A stretch of DNA of 64,000 nucleotides from Neostapfia colusana (taxonomy: Eukaryota > Streptophyta > Magnoliopsida > Poales > Poaceae), in NCBI GenBank assembly GCA_030760725.1, contig JASWHV010000004.1, positions 55,085,136 to 55,149,135 of the forward strand. Reading direction: 5' to 3'. Positions 19,987-30,799 of this stretch are shown here, piece by piece; position 1 is the first letter of the stretch; each line of letters starts with the position of its first letter. A program made the translations under genes and the position numbers. Under the pieces are notes generated by a model, which saw only the letters and a list, made by a program, of their open reading frames with translations, was not told the DNA's origin and did no database searches.

Positions 19987-22900
19987 TGTAAAAGCCCAAG
20001 AAAAGGGACTTGCAAAAATTTTTCTTCACCTCACAACACCACAGTTTTTATTGTGGACACCATAGGAAATGTTGTGAAGAGCAAGTAACCTCCATCAAAA
20101 GAATGATTAGAGGGGAAAGCCTTCACTTTCATAATGTAGGGTTTCTACAAATGAGCATGAGAGGTTGAGCTCACCCCTAGGATTTAAAAAGTCTTGGGAA
20201 GGTTCAGTCCAAAGCTCATGCAAATTCAACAATTTTTGAGGCACTTTTGGGTTATTTCAAAAAGAGGCCAATTTGAATGTAAATTCAAATTGCAGCAACT
20301 TTCATCACCCAAATTCAAAAGTTAGCTCCATATCTATACTCAGCACATTTTTCTGAGTGAACCCACCAACTTTCATCTCCATTGGAGCTCATCTTGTCAA
20401 GAGCTAAATTTGCAAGAATTCAAAACTGAATTTGAATTTCAGTTTGAATATGAAGCAAATTTAACCAAACAAAGTTTGAATTTGAGAATTCAAATTCAAA
20501 CATAGGCTTGGTGACTAAGTCTCACATTAAATTGTGAGTAGCTGAGGATATTTTGGCACAACAGAATTCAGAAAATTGGAAAAAAAAAAGAGTTAGAGGG
20601 GAGGCCCACTGGTCAGTAGACTTAGCACCGAAGTCTCTTCAGCCGACTCCTCGACCGAGCGCGCTCGCCAGCTGCAGCCAGCGGCGGCGACCGACCACCT
20701 CGGCCGGCCAGCTCCTGCTTCGGCAGAGGAGGTGGCACAGCAGGTGTCGCGCTCTCCCCTGGCCTCAGGAGCCTATAAAAGGCCCGAGACCGCCGGCGAG
20801 TTACTGACTTTCGCGAAGTTCTGTAACCAGCAGCCTAGTCGCCCGAGCTCCGATCGTGTGCCACCCCAGCTGTGATCATCTTCCGGCTTCGACCTCCATA
20901 GGAAAGTGAAGCGCTAGCTCGTCCTCAAGACCACCGCGCAAACCGTTCCAAGGTTCGACCTCTGTACGCGGAGAATTTCTCAGTTTAGGGCGAGTAGCTC
21001 CTTTCGGGACCCGATTAGGTTTAGCAGAAATTTGGGAAGCATAGTGGGTGGGAGGCCGAACGGAGCTGTGAGAGAGCATCTAGAGGTTCTGGCGACCCTT
21101 CTCGTTCGAAAACCGGAAGGAAATCACCGCTGGAACCCTAAGTTCACCGTAGGACAGTAGGGCGGAGGAGGGGGTCGCCGGTGAGGTCTGGGTTGCCGGC
21201 CGTTTAGGGCCCAACAGAGCTCATGCCGAGTTTCCCGAGGTTTCCCTGAGTGTGGCGACGCGATTAGCGCACGAAGAAAACGGTCAGAAGGGCGGGAACA
21301 CATTGCCGAGGTAGCACAGAGGCATAGGGCTCGTCGCCGGCGAGCTATGGCGGTTAGCCGGCGGCGACATGGTGTCCAGCGGGTTCAGCACCCGAGATTA
21401 CGTGGGGGCGGCGAGTTTCGTCGGCTCCGGTGAGCTAGATCGCCGGGAACGCTGACCTCGCCGGAGCTCCGGCGGCTCGGGGCGGCGACGTCGGGAGGTA
21501 GACGAAGGGCGCGGCCCCACCTGTCAGCCCCTGTGTTAATCGCGCGCGAGCGCGCGCGGTTAGTTCAATTTAAATGGGCGGGCCCCGCTGTCAGCCTCTG
21601 GTTTAGCGCGGGAGGGGATTTTTCTGTAGGAAAATAATTCAGGGATTAGCTCAAACTTTAGAAATCCATAACCTTGGCTAGGAAGCTCCAAATTTAGTGA
21701 TTCAAATTGGGTTGGATTCATCTTGCCTAGCTATATCCAGGGATACAACCCAATTTGTATGAAACCCATTAATTAATTCTGGAAAATTCTTTAAAGCTTT
21801 TCAGCAAAAGAATTTTAGAGGGAGTTTGGTTCATCCAAAAATCCCCAAATTTTACCAGAATGTTCTTTAGGACATTAGTAAACCCCTGTAAAAGTTTCAG
21901 ACCATTTGGAGTTGATTTGGTCAGAGCAATTCAAATTGGAAGGTACTGTGTTCATTTGAATACAGAAACATTTCCAGAGAAATTCCAAAACTTGGAAATT
22001 CAATTCTGGGCAAACCTTGAATCCAAAAATGCTAGGAAAATTCATGCAAACTCTATGAGCTATAGTTGAAATTCTAGATCATCAAGTTGAGCATGAACAG
22101 GGGTATTACATCAGAATAAATTCTTCCTTGCTTATCTGCTAAGAAAATTATTCTGAGCAAACCACTCCATGAAAAGTGCTAATGTTTGGTCCAGAGGGTT
22201 TTCTTGTGACAAGGAACTCACATAAAAATTCTCAGCTCCATTGGAGCTCTAGATCACCCCTGTCCTGTTTACCCACTTAAGGGATTAAGATGGAAAAGGG
22301 GGAAAACCACTTAGCACTTAACCATGTGACTAAGTCCAAGCCAAACCACCAACACCAGTTCATATTTAAATTCTTAAACAAAGTTCCAGGTGTTAGAGGC
22401 TGGTTATTAAAACTAATAGTAGAAGTCTTACTCTAAAACTCACATTTGCATCTAAATTAACATGTAGTATTTCATTAACGTGTAGCCGTTGAAGAAGAGA
22501 CTCCGGAAGTGCTGGACTTCCTCCTTCCGGACGAAGAACTAACTTCTGACCAGCAGCAACAAGGCAAGCCCCGGTTTGCATTAACCCTTTTTAAAAGTTT
22601 TACTTTGTATACATGTGTCATATGAAGTAGGTATGTGCATTAGGTATAGGATGAATGAAACCCCACTTGTATAACCAAAGTTTCCTAAAAGAGTGAGGGT
22701 AGTGTCAAGGACCTCGAGTAGACAGGCTATGCTTAATGAGTCATAGGACTTCGGTACAAGTCGAGTAGTTGGAATCTACTCGCGAGATAGGCTGGGGACA
22801 CACGGGTTCGGTTGAGTGATGTGAGATCACTTTAGTAATGAAAATGAGACTAGGCAGGGGCTAGGGCGCAGCAAGAGAGAGTCTTGTGTGCGCAGCCCTG

Positions 22901-23944
22901 CCCGTGTCGATTGAGGACCGATCCGTGTGCGGCCCTGCTGAACAAGTATTGAACGTACCGAAGGCATATCGGATATATGGGCCCCGATAAACCGATGTAG
23001 CCTAAACCTCCGGGCGTCGAGGCATAGCACACCGATTTATAGGTGTAGGTTGAGGGCAGCAAGGTGGAAATCTGCCAACGGGCATAGAGAGATGCTTCGT
23101 GTGGGGAACCTCCTGCTCGTTTCGGTGCGACCGGTTCGACGTTTGGGCTGTTGGGTGAAAGGTTGTCCCGTACGACATCGAGTGAGCGTGCTGTGCAGCT
23201 CCACGGGTGGGCGTACGTGACGTGCTCTTTGGGTTTTCCCTGCAGGTGTATATCGAGTCGATTCGCCGTCCCTCGCGGTGACGAGTACTGCTTGTTCACT
23301 GCGTCGTAACGTAGACTAATGGATGAAATATGTTGATTCAATGATGCTGATTGATATAATTGTATTGCTACATGTGTGCCACCAAATACTGCTTACTAAA
23401 TTTCAGATTTCATGAACTGTTAACTTGTTGCTAAAAGATGAACTAAGGATGAACTTGTAGGCGTGTCCTTTTGCTGAAATGTTACTATCCTATGTCCATT
23501 GTACACCTCACGTAGAGTTTCATGCTTAGGTGAGTCGGTTAAGCCTTGTTGAGCCTTTGTGCTCACGGTTGCTGCTTAAGTGTTTTTCAGGTGAGGAGCC
23601 ACCCACGGACTCGGGGTACGAGTCCACCGGCGAGGGTTACCCTCCGTCGGGGACCACGGCTGAGTGGGAGCCGTACACGCCGCGCTGAGCTGAGACGTGC
23701 AGCTAGTGTGGGTTGCCCTAGGGCGGGGCAACCGACTTTTGCTAGATAGGCGGGCGTGAGTTGTTTAGTGTAGTCTTCCGCTGTGTAATAGAACAATAGT
23801 TGTAACTGAAGTTTGTACTTATTTGTACAGTTCAGCTGTTTTTCCCATGTAATATATGGTGTTCTTATGACGTGTGCTGTCGGGTGTCGCATCGCGCGGC
23901 ACCACCCACTGCGATCCTGGATGAGCGGATTCCGGTCCGCCACA
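19987..23944 (+). repeat. 3' LTR of the young gypsy
   Basis: A 3958-base LTR from TGTAAAAGCC to CCGCCACA, nearly identical to the 5' LTR (three substitutions, one A-run length change). The TATA box copy is at 20774-20781. It is followed by the ACGTT duplication and the resumed copia P coding sequence. Confidence 0.95.
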
Positions 23945-24740
23945 ACGTTGACGGAGACGGTGTATTGCAGTCAGCCGACTCGGTTTGTTGATTCAGCCCG
24001 TCCAGACATGGTCTGCCGGCTGAACAAGTCCCTGTACGGGCTGAAGCAGGCGCCTCGGGCTTGGTACAGCCGGTTCGCCTCCTTCCTGGCTTCGATTGGC
24101 TTCGTCGAGGCCAAGTCGGACACTTCGCTCTTCGTCTACAGGCGTGAGGGTGACACTGTCTACCTCCTCCTGTACGTGGACGATATTGTCCTCACGGCGT
24201 CCAGCCCGGCTCTTCTTCAGCGCACGATCTCCGCCCTGCAGCGCGAGTTCGCGATGAAGGATCTCGGCCAGCTCCACCATTTCCTGGGCGTTGCGGTCGA
24301 GCACCGCTCGGATGCTCTATTCCTCCACCAGCGCTAGTACTGCCTGGATATCCTCGAGCGAGCGGGCATGGCTGATTGCAAGCCGTGCTCCACTCCCGTG
24401 GACACCAAGGCGAAGGTGTCTTCGGCCGACGGCGCTCCGGTCGCCGACCCTACCACTTACAGGAGTCTTGCAGGTGCACTACAGTACCTCACCTTCACCA
24501 GGCCGGACATCTCCTACGCGGTTCAGCGGGTGTGTCTTGACATGCATGATCCGCGGGAGCCGCACCTCACGGCGGTGAAGCGGATCCTTCGGTACCTGCG
24601 TGGTACCCACGACTACGGCCTTTTTCTACGGCGCGACTCTGCCTCCGAGCTGGTTGTCTACACCGACGCTGACTGGGCGGGTTGCCCGGACACCTGCCGG
24701 TCCACCTCCGGCTACGCCGTCTTCCTAGGCGGCAACCTTG
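23945..24740 (+). pseudogene. Copia P reverse transcriptase and start of RNase H
   Basis: This continues the RT begun before the hAT and gypsy insertions: TLTETVYCSQP, LNKSLYGLKQAPRAWYSRF, the YVDD catalytic motif in LLLYVDDIVLTA (about 24170-24195) and FAMKDLGQLHHFLG. A CAG-to-TAG stop sits at about 24336 before YCLDILERAGM. The RNase H part (YTDADWAGCPD...STSGYAVFLGGN) stops abruptly at about 24740, and the rest of RNase H and the 3' LTR are missing. The sequence then reads as the antisense gag of gypsy Q. Confidence 0.88.
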
Positions 24741-25461
24741 TCGAATTCCAAGAGGAAGACCCCCTTGTTGGAACACTTATGATCCGCGGTGTATTTCTTC
24801 GGGCAATGATAATATTCCCCGTTTGCCCTCTTGGTTACCAATTCTTCAGGTGTGAGGCACTTGAAACAGGGCCTGACATTGTTGGAGCGCGGTGGTAGAG
24901 GCGTGGGGCGCGCTGGTGTAGGGACGGCTCTGGCTGGAGTCGCGCCCCATGCCGCCACCACAGTCAACTTGCGCTCATAAGCCATTGTCGAGCTCATAGC
25001 AGTCTACAGGTTGGTGGGAAGTTGGAGCTCCACAATCGTGCCCAGGGGTTCTCCCATGTTCGGTTGTGAACATCAAATCTTCATAATGACACAACACCAC
25101 CAAGAACTGCCGTTGGTAGTCCTCCACTGTGCCCATATGACGAAGTTCCTTCAGTTCAGCCAGGTCGTTGGAGTGTAGAGGAGGACTTAAGCGCATGTTC
25201 ACAAACTCTACGAACCGCGCCCAAGAGATGATACCAAAGTCGTGTTTGAGGGCAAAATACCACTGTAGCGACCCCTTCGAGATGGAGGTCAGCCACACCT
25301 CTTTGAGCATCATTCGCATACCCCGAAAGTATGTGTCGCATTTATTCAGCCAGAATAACAGATCAGTTCTCCATCATACTTGGGGAAACTAATCTTGTGG
25401 CAGCGCGAGCTGCTGTCCTCATGGCGCCCACACCCAAAGGAGGCGCTTGCATCCCCATCTA
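24741..25461 (-). pseudogene. Gypsy Q gag, C-terminal part
   Basis: Minus-strand segments read a gypsy capsid (SLQWYFALKHDFG...WARFVEFVN...LAELKELRHMGTVEDYQ) and then a zinc-knuckle-like end (CFKCLTPEELVTKR...YHCPKKYTADHKCSNKGVFLL). The frames are broken by shifts and stops. The gag continues upstream at 26207-26406; the 745-bp small LTR element sits between. The 3' side is cut at about 24740 against copia P, so protease, RT, integrase and 3' LTR are missing. The clade is not assigned beyond Ty3/gypsy. Confidence 0.75.
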
Positions 25462-26206
25462 TGTGATATCCTAACTCCCGACTTAATAGGATTGATAGCG
25501 TACTCATACCATCAAGGTATACCTTCTTTTCCGGAAGCCCACCTGCAAAGGACTCCGGGGTTAAGCGTGCTTGGCCCGGAGGAATTTGGGGATGGGCGAC
25601 CGACCCGGAAGTTTTCTCGAGTGCGCACGAGTGAGGACAAAATGCACAGAAAAGACGAGTGGTGATATGTGGGGCCAGTCTATGATCCTAGAGAGCTGTC
25701 ACAAATGGTATCAGAGCCGACCCTCGCAGTTTCACAGGTGTGTACGGGTCAGTGAGAAAGATACAGTAGCGTACGAGTCAGGGACGTGGGTACGTACGCA
25801 TAACGCGTGGGTCCTCTGTGTAGGACATGGTATGGTACGTATGCTGCTAACCGGACGTACGGTATGCGTATGTCAGTACTGAACGTACGGACGTGGCTAA
25901 GAGGGGACATTCCTGTCTTGCCGTTGACCGACGAGGACGTCGGTCTTCTAAGGGGGGTGGATTGTGTAATATCCTAACTCCCGACTTAATAGGATTGATA
26001 GCGTACTCATACCATCAACGTATAGCTTCTTTTCCGGAAGCTCACCTGCAAAGGAATCCGGGGTTAAGCGTGCTTGGCCCGGAGAAATTTGGGGATGGGT
26101 GATCGACCGGGAAGTTTTCCCGGGTGCGCACGAGTGAGGACAAAGTGCGCAGAAAAAGGCAGTGGTGTTATGTGGGGCCAGTCTATGATCCTAGAGAGCT
26201 GTCACA
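25462..26206 (+). mobile_element. 745-bp small non-autonomous LTR element (TRIM-like)
   Basis: Two LTRs, 25462-25703 (242 bases) and 25963-26206 (244 bases), start TGTG and end CTGTCACA. Just after the first is TGGTATCAGAGCC (25706-25718), an initiator-Met PBS; just before the second is AGGGGGGTGG (25951-25960), a polypurine tract. The flanks are ATCTA on both sides (25457-25461, 26207-26211). The 259-base interior holds no gag or pol frame. It must use proteins made by other elements. It interrupts gypsy Q gag. Confidence 0.92.
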
Positions 26207-26406
26207 ATCTACAGCGCCACCAGGGTCTCCAATTGGTGCAGAAAACAGCATGGGTACGGACCCACCGTTTCCTGCATCTTCTCCAACCTAGCAAGCCGCT
26301 AGTCATTGGAATCGAGGCGGGAGTTGATTGTGATGAGCTGGGCCAAGATGTGGTCCAACTTAGTGGAGTCGGAAAGGCTGCCAGGATCTACCTCGGAGCC
26401 CGACAT
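26207..26406 (-). pseudogene. Gypsy Q gag, N-terminal part
   Basis: The minus strand starts with ATG at 26404-26406 and reads MSGSEVDPGSLSDSTKLDHI followed by a coiled-coil-like ILAQLITINSRLDSND, typical of gypsy gag N-termini. A stop soon follows. It lies 32 bases inside a PBS (26425-26438, TGGTATCAAATTCC on the minus strand) that adjoins the 5' LTR, which supports this start. Confidence 0.7.
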
Positions 26407-26444
26407 GGCTTTCAATGCTCTGCAGGAATTTGATACCAAATGCT

Positions 26445-26732
26445 GTAAATTTTGGAGGGGTGGGTTCCTCCTGCGCCTAGGAGTATGTAGGGGAGAGTGG
26501 AGGTGAGTTGTGAACTGGGAACGGAGCGATGCGGAGGGGATATGGAACAGGAGGGGGCGCTTGTGAATGGGAGGGCCCTGCGCTGGAAGGAATTCCAACC
26601 TGGGTGAAAGCAGTCGCCCCACTTAGGAGACTTCTTTCTTGATGCTAATTACAGCCTAGAGGGCCCCTTTTATATAGCAAGGGGCGCCTAGGTTGTTGGA
26701 TGATGGCCAACAACTCTATTAACAAACTTATC
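26445..26732 (-). repeat. Gypsy Q 5' LTR, downstream portion
   Basis: Read on the minus strand the LTR ends ...AAATTTACA next to the PBS. It contains a TATA box (TATATAAAAGG, about 26667-26677) followed by a C-rich transcript leader. The RTE LINE inserted after 26732, so the upstream part of the LTR resumes at 30129. One copy of the 14-base LINE target duplication is 26719-26732. Confidence 0.65.
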
Positions 26733-26958
26733 CAACAACAACAACAACCAAGCCTTTATCCCAAGCATGTTGGGGTCGGCTAGATATGAAACCCAATATC
26801 AATGAAGTAAAAGAGAGGAAGAGATATAAGAACAAGAAAAAAAGAGAAAAAGAAAAAAGAAAAAGGGAAAAAAGAAAAGAAAAAAAAGACAAAAATGAAA
26901 AAAGAGAAAAAAAGAGAAAAAAAAGGAAAAAAGAAAGAAAGAAAAAAAGGAAACAAGA

Positions 26959-27369
26959 CTAAGGTTCTGGCACATGAATTGCTACTTTCCATGCGGTCCT
27001 CTCATGAGCTAAGTCTCTAGATACATTCCAATCTCTCAAATCTCGTTTTACCGCCTCATCCCAAGTCAACCTTGGTCGTCCTCTACCTCTCCTAATATTT
27101 TCTCTACCTCTTAAAATCTCACTGTTAACCGGTGCTTCTGGAGGCCTTCGCTGGATATGTCCAAACCACTTAAGTCGATGTTGGACTAACTTCTCTTCAA
27201 TCGGCGCCACCCCTACCTTATCACGAATCGCCTCATTCCTTATTCGGTCTCTTCTCATGTGCCCGCACATCCACCGTAACATGCGCATCTCTGCGACACT
27301 CATTTGTTGGACATGTTGCCTTTTAGTTGGCCAACATTCCGCCCCATAAATCATCGCGGGTCTGATCAC
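26959..27369 (-). pseudogene. RTE LINE: C-terminal domain
   Basis: A 136-codon open stretch reading MIYGAECWPTKRQHVQQMSV, MRMLRWMCGH, IEEKLVQHRLKWFGHIQRRP and GRPRLTWDEAVKRDL. This arrangement is the hallmark C-terminus of plant RTE LINEs. It is the longest intact part of the element and ends in a stop at 26959. The 3' UTR with the AAC-type tail follows. Confidence 0.88.
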
Positions 27370-27459
27370 TGTCCTATAGAACTTCCCTTTTAGCTTTTAG
27401 CTTTTATGGGACCTTCCTATGACATAGGATTCCAGAGGCTTGTCGTCATTTCATCCACC

Positions 27460-29066
27460 CTACCTTGATCCTATGGCAAACATCCTCATCAATATCGCCA
27501 TTGCTTTGTAACATTGAACCTAAGTATCGGAAAGAGTCCCTTCTAGGTACTATTTGTCCTTATAGACTAACATTTCCCTCTTCACGAGCAACACCACTAA
27601 AGTCACACCTCATATACTCGGTCTTGGTCCTACTAAGTCTAAACCCCTTGGACTCTAAGGTTTGTCTCCATAACTCTAATTTCTTATCAACACCATTCCT
27701 AGTTTCATCTACCAGCACTACATCATCAACAAAGAGCATGCACCAAGGGATATCCCCTTGTATATCCTTCGACACCTCATCCATCACCAAGGAAAAGATG
27801 TATGGGCTCAAAGCTGATCCTTGATGTAGTCCTACCGTGATAGGAAATGCATCAGTCTCACTATGACTTTATGTTTCTCTAGTGCCCACCACATGACTGA
27901 CCTTGGTATCTTGTCGTACGCCTTCTCCAAGTCAATGAACACCATATGCAAGTCCTTCTTCTGCTCCCTATATCTCTCCATAAGGTGATGAAGCAAGAAA
28001 ATCGCCTCCATTGTAGATCTCACAGGCATAAAACCAAACTGGTTTTTGTGACATTGGTCACTTTCCTCAGTCGGTGTTCAACCACTCTCTCCCAAAGCTT
28101 CATAGTATGACTCATAAGTTTAATCCCTCGATAATTAGTACGACTTTGAATATCTCCTTTATTTTTGAAGATAGGTACTAATATACTTTTCCTCCATTCT
28201 TCAGGCATCTTGTTTGACTGAAAAATGTGGTTGAATAGCTTTGTGAGCCATACTATTGCCACGTCCCCAAGGCATCTCCACACCTCAATAGGGACATCGT
28301 CAGGGCCGAGAGCCTTTCCTCCTTTCATCCTTTTTAAGGCCTCCTTAACCTCAAACTCTTGTATCCTCCGCACGAACCGCCTGTTGGAGTCATCAAAGGA
28401 GTCATCTAACTCAACCATAGTGCTCCCATTCTCATCATTGAATAGCCCATTAAAGTAATCCCGCCATCTATTCTTAATCTCTTCATCCTTCACTAGAATA
28501 CGGTCAGTCTCATCTTTGATGCATTTAACTTGATTGAAATCCCTCATCTTTCTCTCGCGGATTTTTGCTATCTTGTATATGTCCTTTTCACCTTCTTTTG
28601 TCTCTAGTCTCTCATATAACTCATCATAGGCATGTCCTCTTGCCTTACTCACAGCCCGCCTTGCATTTTTCTTGGCCTCTTTGTACTTAAACATGTTGCT
28701 TGCACTTCTATCATTATGCCAACTGTTGAAACACTCCTTCTCCTTAATGGCTTTTTGTACATCCTCACTCCACCACCAAGTGTCTTTATCTACAAGTTTC
28801 CTTCCTTTTGTCACCCCGAACACCTCACTAGCTACCTTCCTAATGCAAGTTGTCATCTTCACCCACATACTATCTGCATCTCCATTTTCTGCCCAGGGTC
28901 CTTCTGTGATCACCCTATTTTTAAAGGATTCTTGTGGTTCTCCTTTTAACTTCCACCACTTTGTTCTTGTGATTTTGACACCTTTGTCCCGCAAAGAACA
29001 TGTATGGATGTGAAAGTCAACTACCACAAGCTTATGTTGTGTCACAACACACTCCCCGGTGATCAC
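27460..29066 (-). pseudogene. RTE LINE: reverse transcriptase
   Basis: After QHKLVVVDFHIH (endonuclease end) comes a charged linker (WWWSEDVQKAIKEKE), then RT blocks: GPDDVPIEVWRCLGD, SILVPIFKNKGD...TNYRGIKL, a frameshift near 28030, then HMVFIDLEKAYDKIPR, a second break near 27830, LHQGSALSPYIFSLVMDE, and the catalytic MLFVDDVVLVDE (about 27715-27745; FVDD in place of the commoner FADD). The remaining part is in a third frame. It is inactive as it stands. Confidence 0.88.
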
Positions 29067-30055
29067 TTACAATCTAGACACTCCCGTCTATCCCTTCTCC
29101 TAGTGAGGACAAAGTCAATCTGGCTAGAATGTTGGGCACTACTAAAGGTCACTAGGTGAGATTGCCTCTTCTTAAAGAGGGTGTTAGCTACCAACAGATC
29201 ATAGGCTACGGCAAAGTCTAGGATGTCCTTACCCTCTTGATTTCTATCGCTGCATCTAAAGCCTCCATGTACTCCCTCAAATCCTAGGTTAGTTGCGCCC
29301 ACATGACCATTGAGATCTCCTATTAGGAGTTTCTCGGTTATCGGTACACTACTAACCATATCCTCCAAGTCCTCCCAAAATTGCCTCTTAGCACTCATGT
29401 TGAGCCCAACTTGTGGGGCATAAGCACTAATGACGTTCAAGACAATATCCCCAATTACTATCTTGATTAAGATGATCCTATCTCCTCGTCTTCGAACATC
29501 CACTACTCCATCCTTAAGACTCTTATCTATTAGAACACCTACGCCATTTCTAGTCCCAGCCGATCCAGAATACCAAAGCTTGAAACCGGTATTCTCGACT
29601 TCTCTCGCCTTTTGACCCGCCCATCTAGTCTCTTGTACACAAAGGTTATTTACTCGTCTCTTAATGGCAACATCTAATAACTCACATAGCTTCCCCGTCA
29701 AGGATCCTACATTCCAACTACCCACCCGAAATCTATGTTCCTCGACTAGCTTCCTTACGCTTTGCACCCGTCGAGTAAGATGCAAAGACCCTTGCTCACT
29801 TATCACTACATCCGGGCGATGATGTAGCGCGCCACTAAGGTGGTGGCGATCCGGCCCTTGCTCATTTAACACCATATCTGGGTTCCGATATGGCGCGCCA
29901 CTAAGGCGGTGGCGACCCGGCCCTTGCCCACTTAACACCATACCCGGGTTCCGATATGGCGCATCGCTAAGAGGGTTACGCCCCAACGAATTTCTATTAG
30001 GTTTCATTTCCATGAGAATGGCTAAGTGTAGTTGTTGGCTCGCCAAGCCTATCAC
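29063..30055 (-). pseudogene. RTE LINE: N-terminal repeats and AP-like endonuclease
   Basis: The N-terminus contains three 22-residue repeats of the form RHRLSGAPYRNPDMVLNEQG (66-base period, about 29810-29990). The endonuclease follows: RVGSWNVGSL, CVQETRWAG (catalytic Glu), YAPQVG, GDLNGHVGA (Asp/Asn) and SSQIDFVLTRR. The frame is lost just before the catalytic His region: one base is missing near 29066 and the QHKLVVVDF motif lies in the next frame. The endonuclease nicks the target in this family, which explains the variable-length duplication. Confidence 0.88.
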
Positions 30056-30128
30056 AACCCCTCCTCCTTTACCCGGGCTTGGGACCGGCTATGTTATTAC
30101 AACATAGGTGGAGTTTAACAAACTTATC

Positions 30129-30481
30129 GAACTAGCTAACCATTTTATCCTTACTCAAACTGAAACAAACTTATCCATAATCAGCTGGGGATGCCTGGGC
30201 TGGCGCCTGGCCCTCCATTGGGCACGCCTGGCCTGGCGTCTGGGCTGGCGCCTCCCTGGTGGTGCCTTTGTGGGGGCCTGGGGTACTGGCGTCCCACAAA
30301 GGCGTCCACAGCAGTCCAGCAAACACTTCATGATTGTGCTCCACTGCCAGTTGATGTCGCTAGCCATGCCACAACTCCAAGAAAACTTGCACTGCGCCCA
30401 ATTCAAATTTGTTTCCTGCCCAGACCATCCACCAATGATTGAACTAAACATGAAAAACTGGTCATGGTTCTCATAACACAC
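30129..30481 (-). repeat. Gypsy Q 5' LTR, upstream portion
   Basis: This resumes after the second LINE target duplication and would join 26732. On the minus strand it starts TGTGTTATGAGAACC at about 30481, which could be the LTR's 5' TG. It contains GC-rich 'ggcgcctggc' repeats (30190-30300). The total LTR would be about 640 bases. The outer border is a guess, since the element's other LTR is missing. Confidence 0.45.
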
Positions 30482-30799
30482 AGGCTCCTCATATAAATGA
30501 TTAAGATGACATCCAAGATTACACTAGAGGGCTAACTACTGTTAGATATGCCCTTGACATATGAGCATAGGTGCTAGGAGTTTGGAATAGTTGAGACTGC
30601 AGTGGAGCTTTTCTGCTGTGAGGATATCCACAAAGGTGAAAAGTACATTATAAGTATTTGCGGCTGGTGACATGTCAGTCAAAGACAATATAGACGTAAT
30701 GCATCTCAGAAATCTTTTAAGTAGTTGAGAGCATCATAGATAAGAACTGCTTGGGAGTTTAACGTGCTTTGGCGATCAGTCGAGCACAGCGACAAAGTA
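30482..30799. other. Unassigned AT-rich sequence
   Basis: No gene, terminal repeat or similarity to other parts of the window was recognised. It may be older intron sequence. Confidence 0.4.

Larger units (their letters stand above)
11445..23944 (+). mobile_element. Young 12.5-kb Tekay-like Ty3/gypsy element lacking RT and RNase H
   Basis: A complete insertion: 5' LTR, initiator-Met PBS, a long leader, one gag-protease-integrase-chromodomain frame, polypurine tract, and 3' LTR. It is flanked by ACGTT at 11440-11444 and 23945-23949. The LTRs differ by three substitutions (12200/20741, 14032/22573, 14230/22771) and one base in an A-run over about 3958 positions, as counted by eye. With a grass LTR rate of 1.3e-8 per site per year this means roughly 30,000 years (inference). 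The integrase type, chromodomain-like tail and very long LTRs point to the Tekay/Del chromovirus lineage. It is the youngest datable event in the window. Confidence 0.95.
7475..24740 (+). mobile_element. Copia P, interrupted by a hAT element and a gypsy, 3' truncated
   Basis: The native parts are 7475-10879, 11368-11444 and 23945-24740. They join without loss once the hAT (8-base duplication GTTCTGTC) and the gypsy (5-base duplication ACGTT) are set aside. The order is PBS, Pro/Ala-rich leader with a DUF1645-like insert instead of gag, protease, integrase, Pro/Ser-rich linker, reverse transcriptase and the start of RNase H. The element is cut off at about 24740 inside RNase H (after FLGGNLV), where gypsy Q begins, so the 3' LTR is missing. 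In-frame stops near 9304, 9840, 10680, 10728 and 24336, and a frameshift near 9197, show it is dead. Confidence 0.85.
26733..30114 (-). mobile_element. RTE-clade LINE, near full length
   Basis: The element is flanked by TTAACAAACTTATC (26719-26732 and 30115-30128), a 14-base duplication. Its 3' end (left side) is an AAC-repeat tail followed by the family-typical 'aagcctttatcccaagca...ttgggg'. Its 5' end (right side) is 'ccacctatgttgtaataacatag'. It encodes one protein with endonuclease and reverse transcriptase, now broken by frameshifts near 29066, 28030 and 27830. A purine-rich simple stretch (26800-26950) lies in its 3' UTR. It split the gypsy Q LTR. Confidence 0.92.
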
